64,000 nucleotides of DNA from Acidobacteriota bacterium (GTDB lineage Bacteria; Acidobacteriota; Vicinamibacteria; Vicinamibacterales; UBA2999): the NCBI GenBank assembly GCA_030697165.1, contig JAUYQQ010000021.1:111871-175870 (forward strand). The letters run 5' to 3'. A program made the translations under genes and the position numbers. Shown piece by piece: positions 63,927-64,000 of the stretch (position 1 is its first letter; each line of letters opens with the position of its first letter). Under the pieces are notes generated by a model that ran no database searches, was not told the DNA's origin, and saw only the letters and a list, made by a program, of their open reading frames with translations.

Positions 63927-64000
63927 TGCGCGCCGTCACCTTCATCACGATGGCGTGCCTGGTGGTGGCCGCGTGCGGCGGCGGGGCGCCGGCTCCGGCC
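63926..64000 (+). CDS. Lipoprotein gene, 5' end only (continues past window)
   Basis: The ATG at 63926 shares its A with the PP2C stop. The translated 25 residues are MRAVTFITMACLVVAACGGG followed by APAPA, a lipoprotein signal with lipobox VAAC. Position suggests cotranscription with the phosphatase. The mature protein lies outside the window. Confidence 0.7.
   Translation, partial: MRAVTFITMACLVVAACGGGAPAPA

Overview
The window is high-GC, densely coded bacterial chromosome. The gene content suggests an Acidobacteriota genome, probably of the Vicinamibacteria type: an Oar-like TonB receptor with a carboxypeptidase-regulatory N-terminal domain, DUF4159, CPXCG and LecA-like beta-sandwich proteins, S9 peptidases, many histidine kinases, and short intergenic repeats built on the words ccggct and agccgg. 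This assignment is inference from gene content; no rRNA or other marker gene is present. No gene-free stretch exceeds 300 bases.

Layout. 1-2075: a TldE/TldD metallopeptidase pair, the TldD with a Tat signal. 2079-2892: CsbD and BON stress genes on the minus strand. 3177-10057: an eight-HAMP hybrid histidine kinase translationally coupled to a second hybrid kinase. 10026-17201: DUF4159, AI-2E-type permease, DUF892 ferritin-like protein, small winged-helix protein, LecA-like secreted protein, AsmA-like protein and an OmpA-family porin. 17287-19332: membrane hybrid kinase. 19432-25560: a leucine-degradation (liu) cluster encoding HMG-CoA lyase, a split methylcrotonyl-CoA carboxylase alpha chain, methylglutaconyl-CoA hydratase, carboxylase beta chain and a previously overlooked 59-residue zinc-ribbon gene. 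It is interrupted by an opposed secreted protein gene and by copies of a repeat family. 25579-26264: small membrane and Cys-rich proteins.

26432-34873 is a second signalling block: hybrid kinase and RsbRD-type kinase (coupled), a kinase with a degenerate ATPase region coupled to an NtrC-type regulator, a stand-alone receiver behind a possible sigma-54 promoter, small membrane/stress proteins, and a second sigma-54 activator. 34875-39767: YihY/BrkB membrane protein, DUF255 thioredoxin-like protein, crotonase, unknown protein and DinB. 39909-40710: tRNA-Leu(UAA) followed by a higBA toxin-antitoxin module closed by a 16-bp copy of the tRNA 3' end. 40816-54189: secreted and surface proteins, including a membrane HTH/beta-propeller protein, a TonB receptor and a 1387-residue kelch/HYR/BIG2 protein. 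54345-64000: degenerate GGDEF protein, GNAT, S9 peptidase, cysteine dioxygenase with MBL hydrolase, PilZ protein, a TPR/sigma-54 activator divergent from a PP2C phosphatase, and the start of a lipoprotein gene.

Three intergenic structures stand out: two long hairpins built from short repeated words (32984-33139 and 39762-39902) and a 136-bp cruciform-like element (35818-35953). Six kinases, three response regulators, three sigma-54 AAA activators, a GGDEF/PilZ pair and a PP2C make this a signalling-rich region with many stop/start overlaps.
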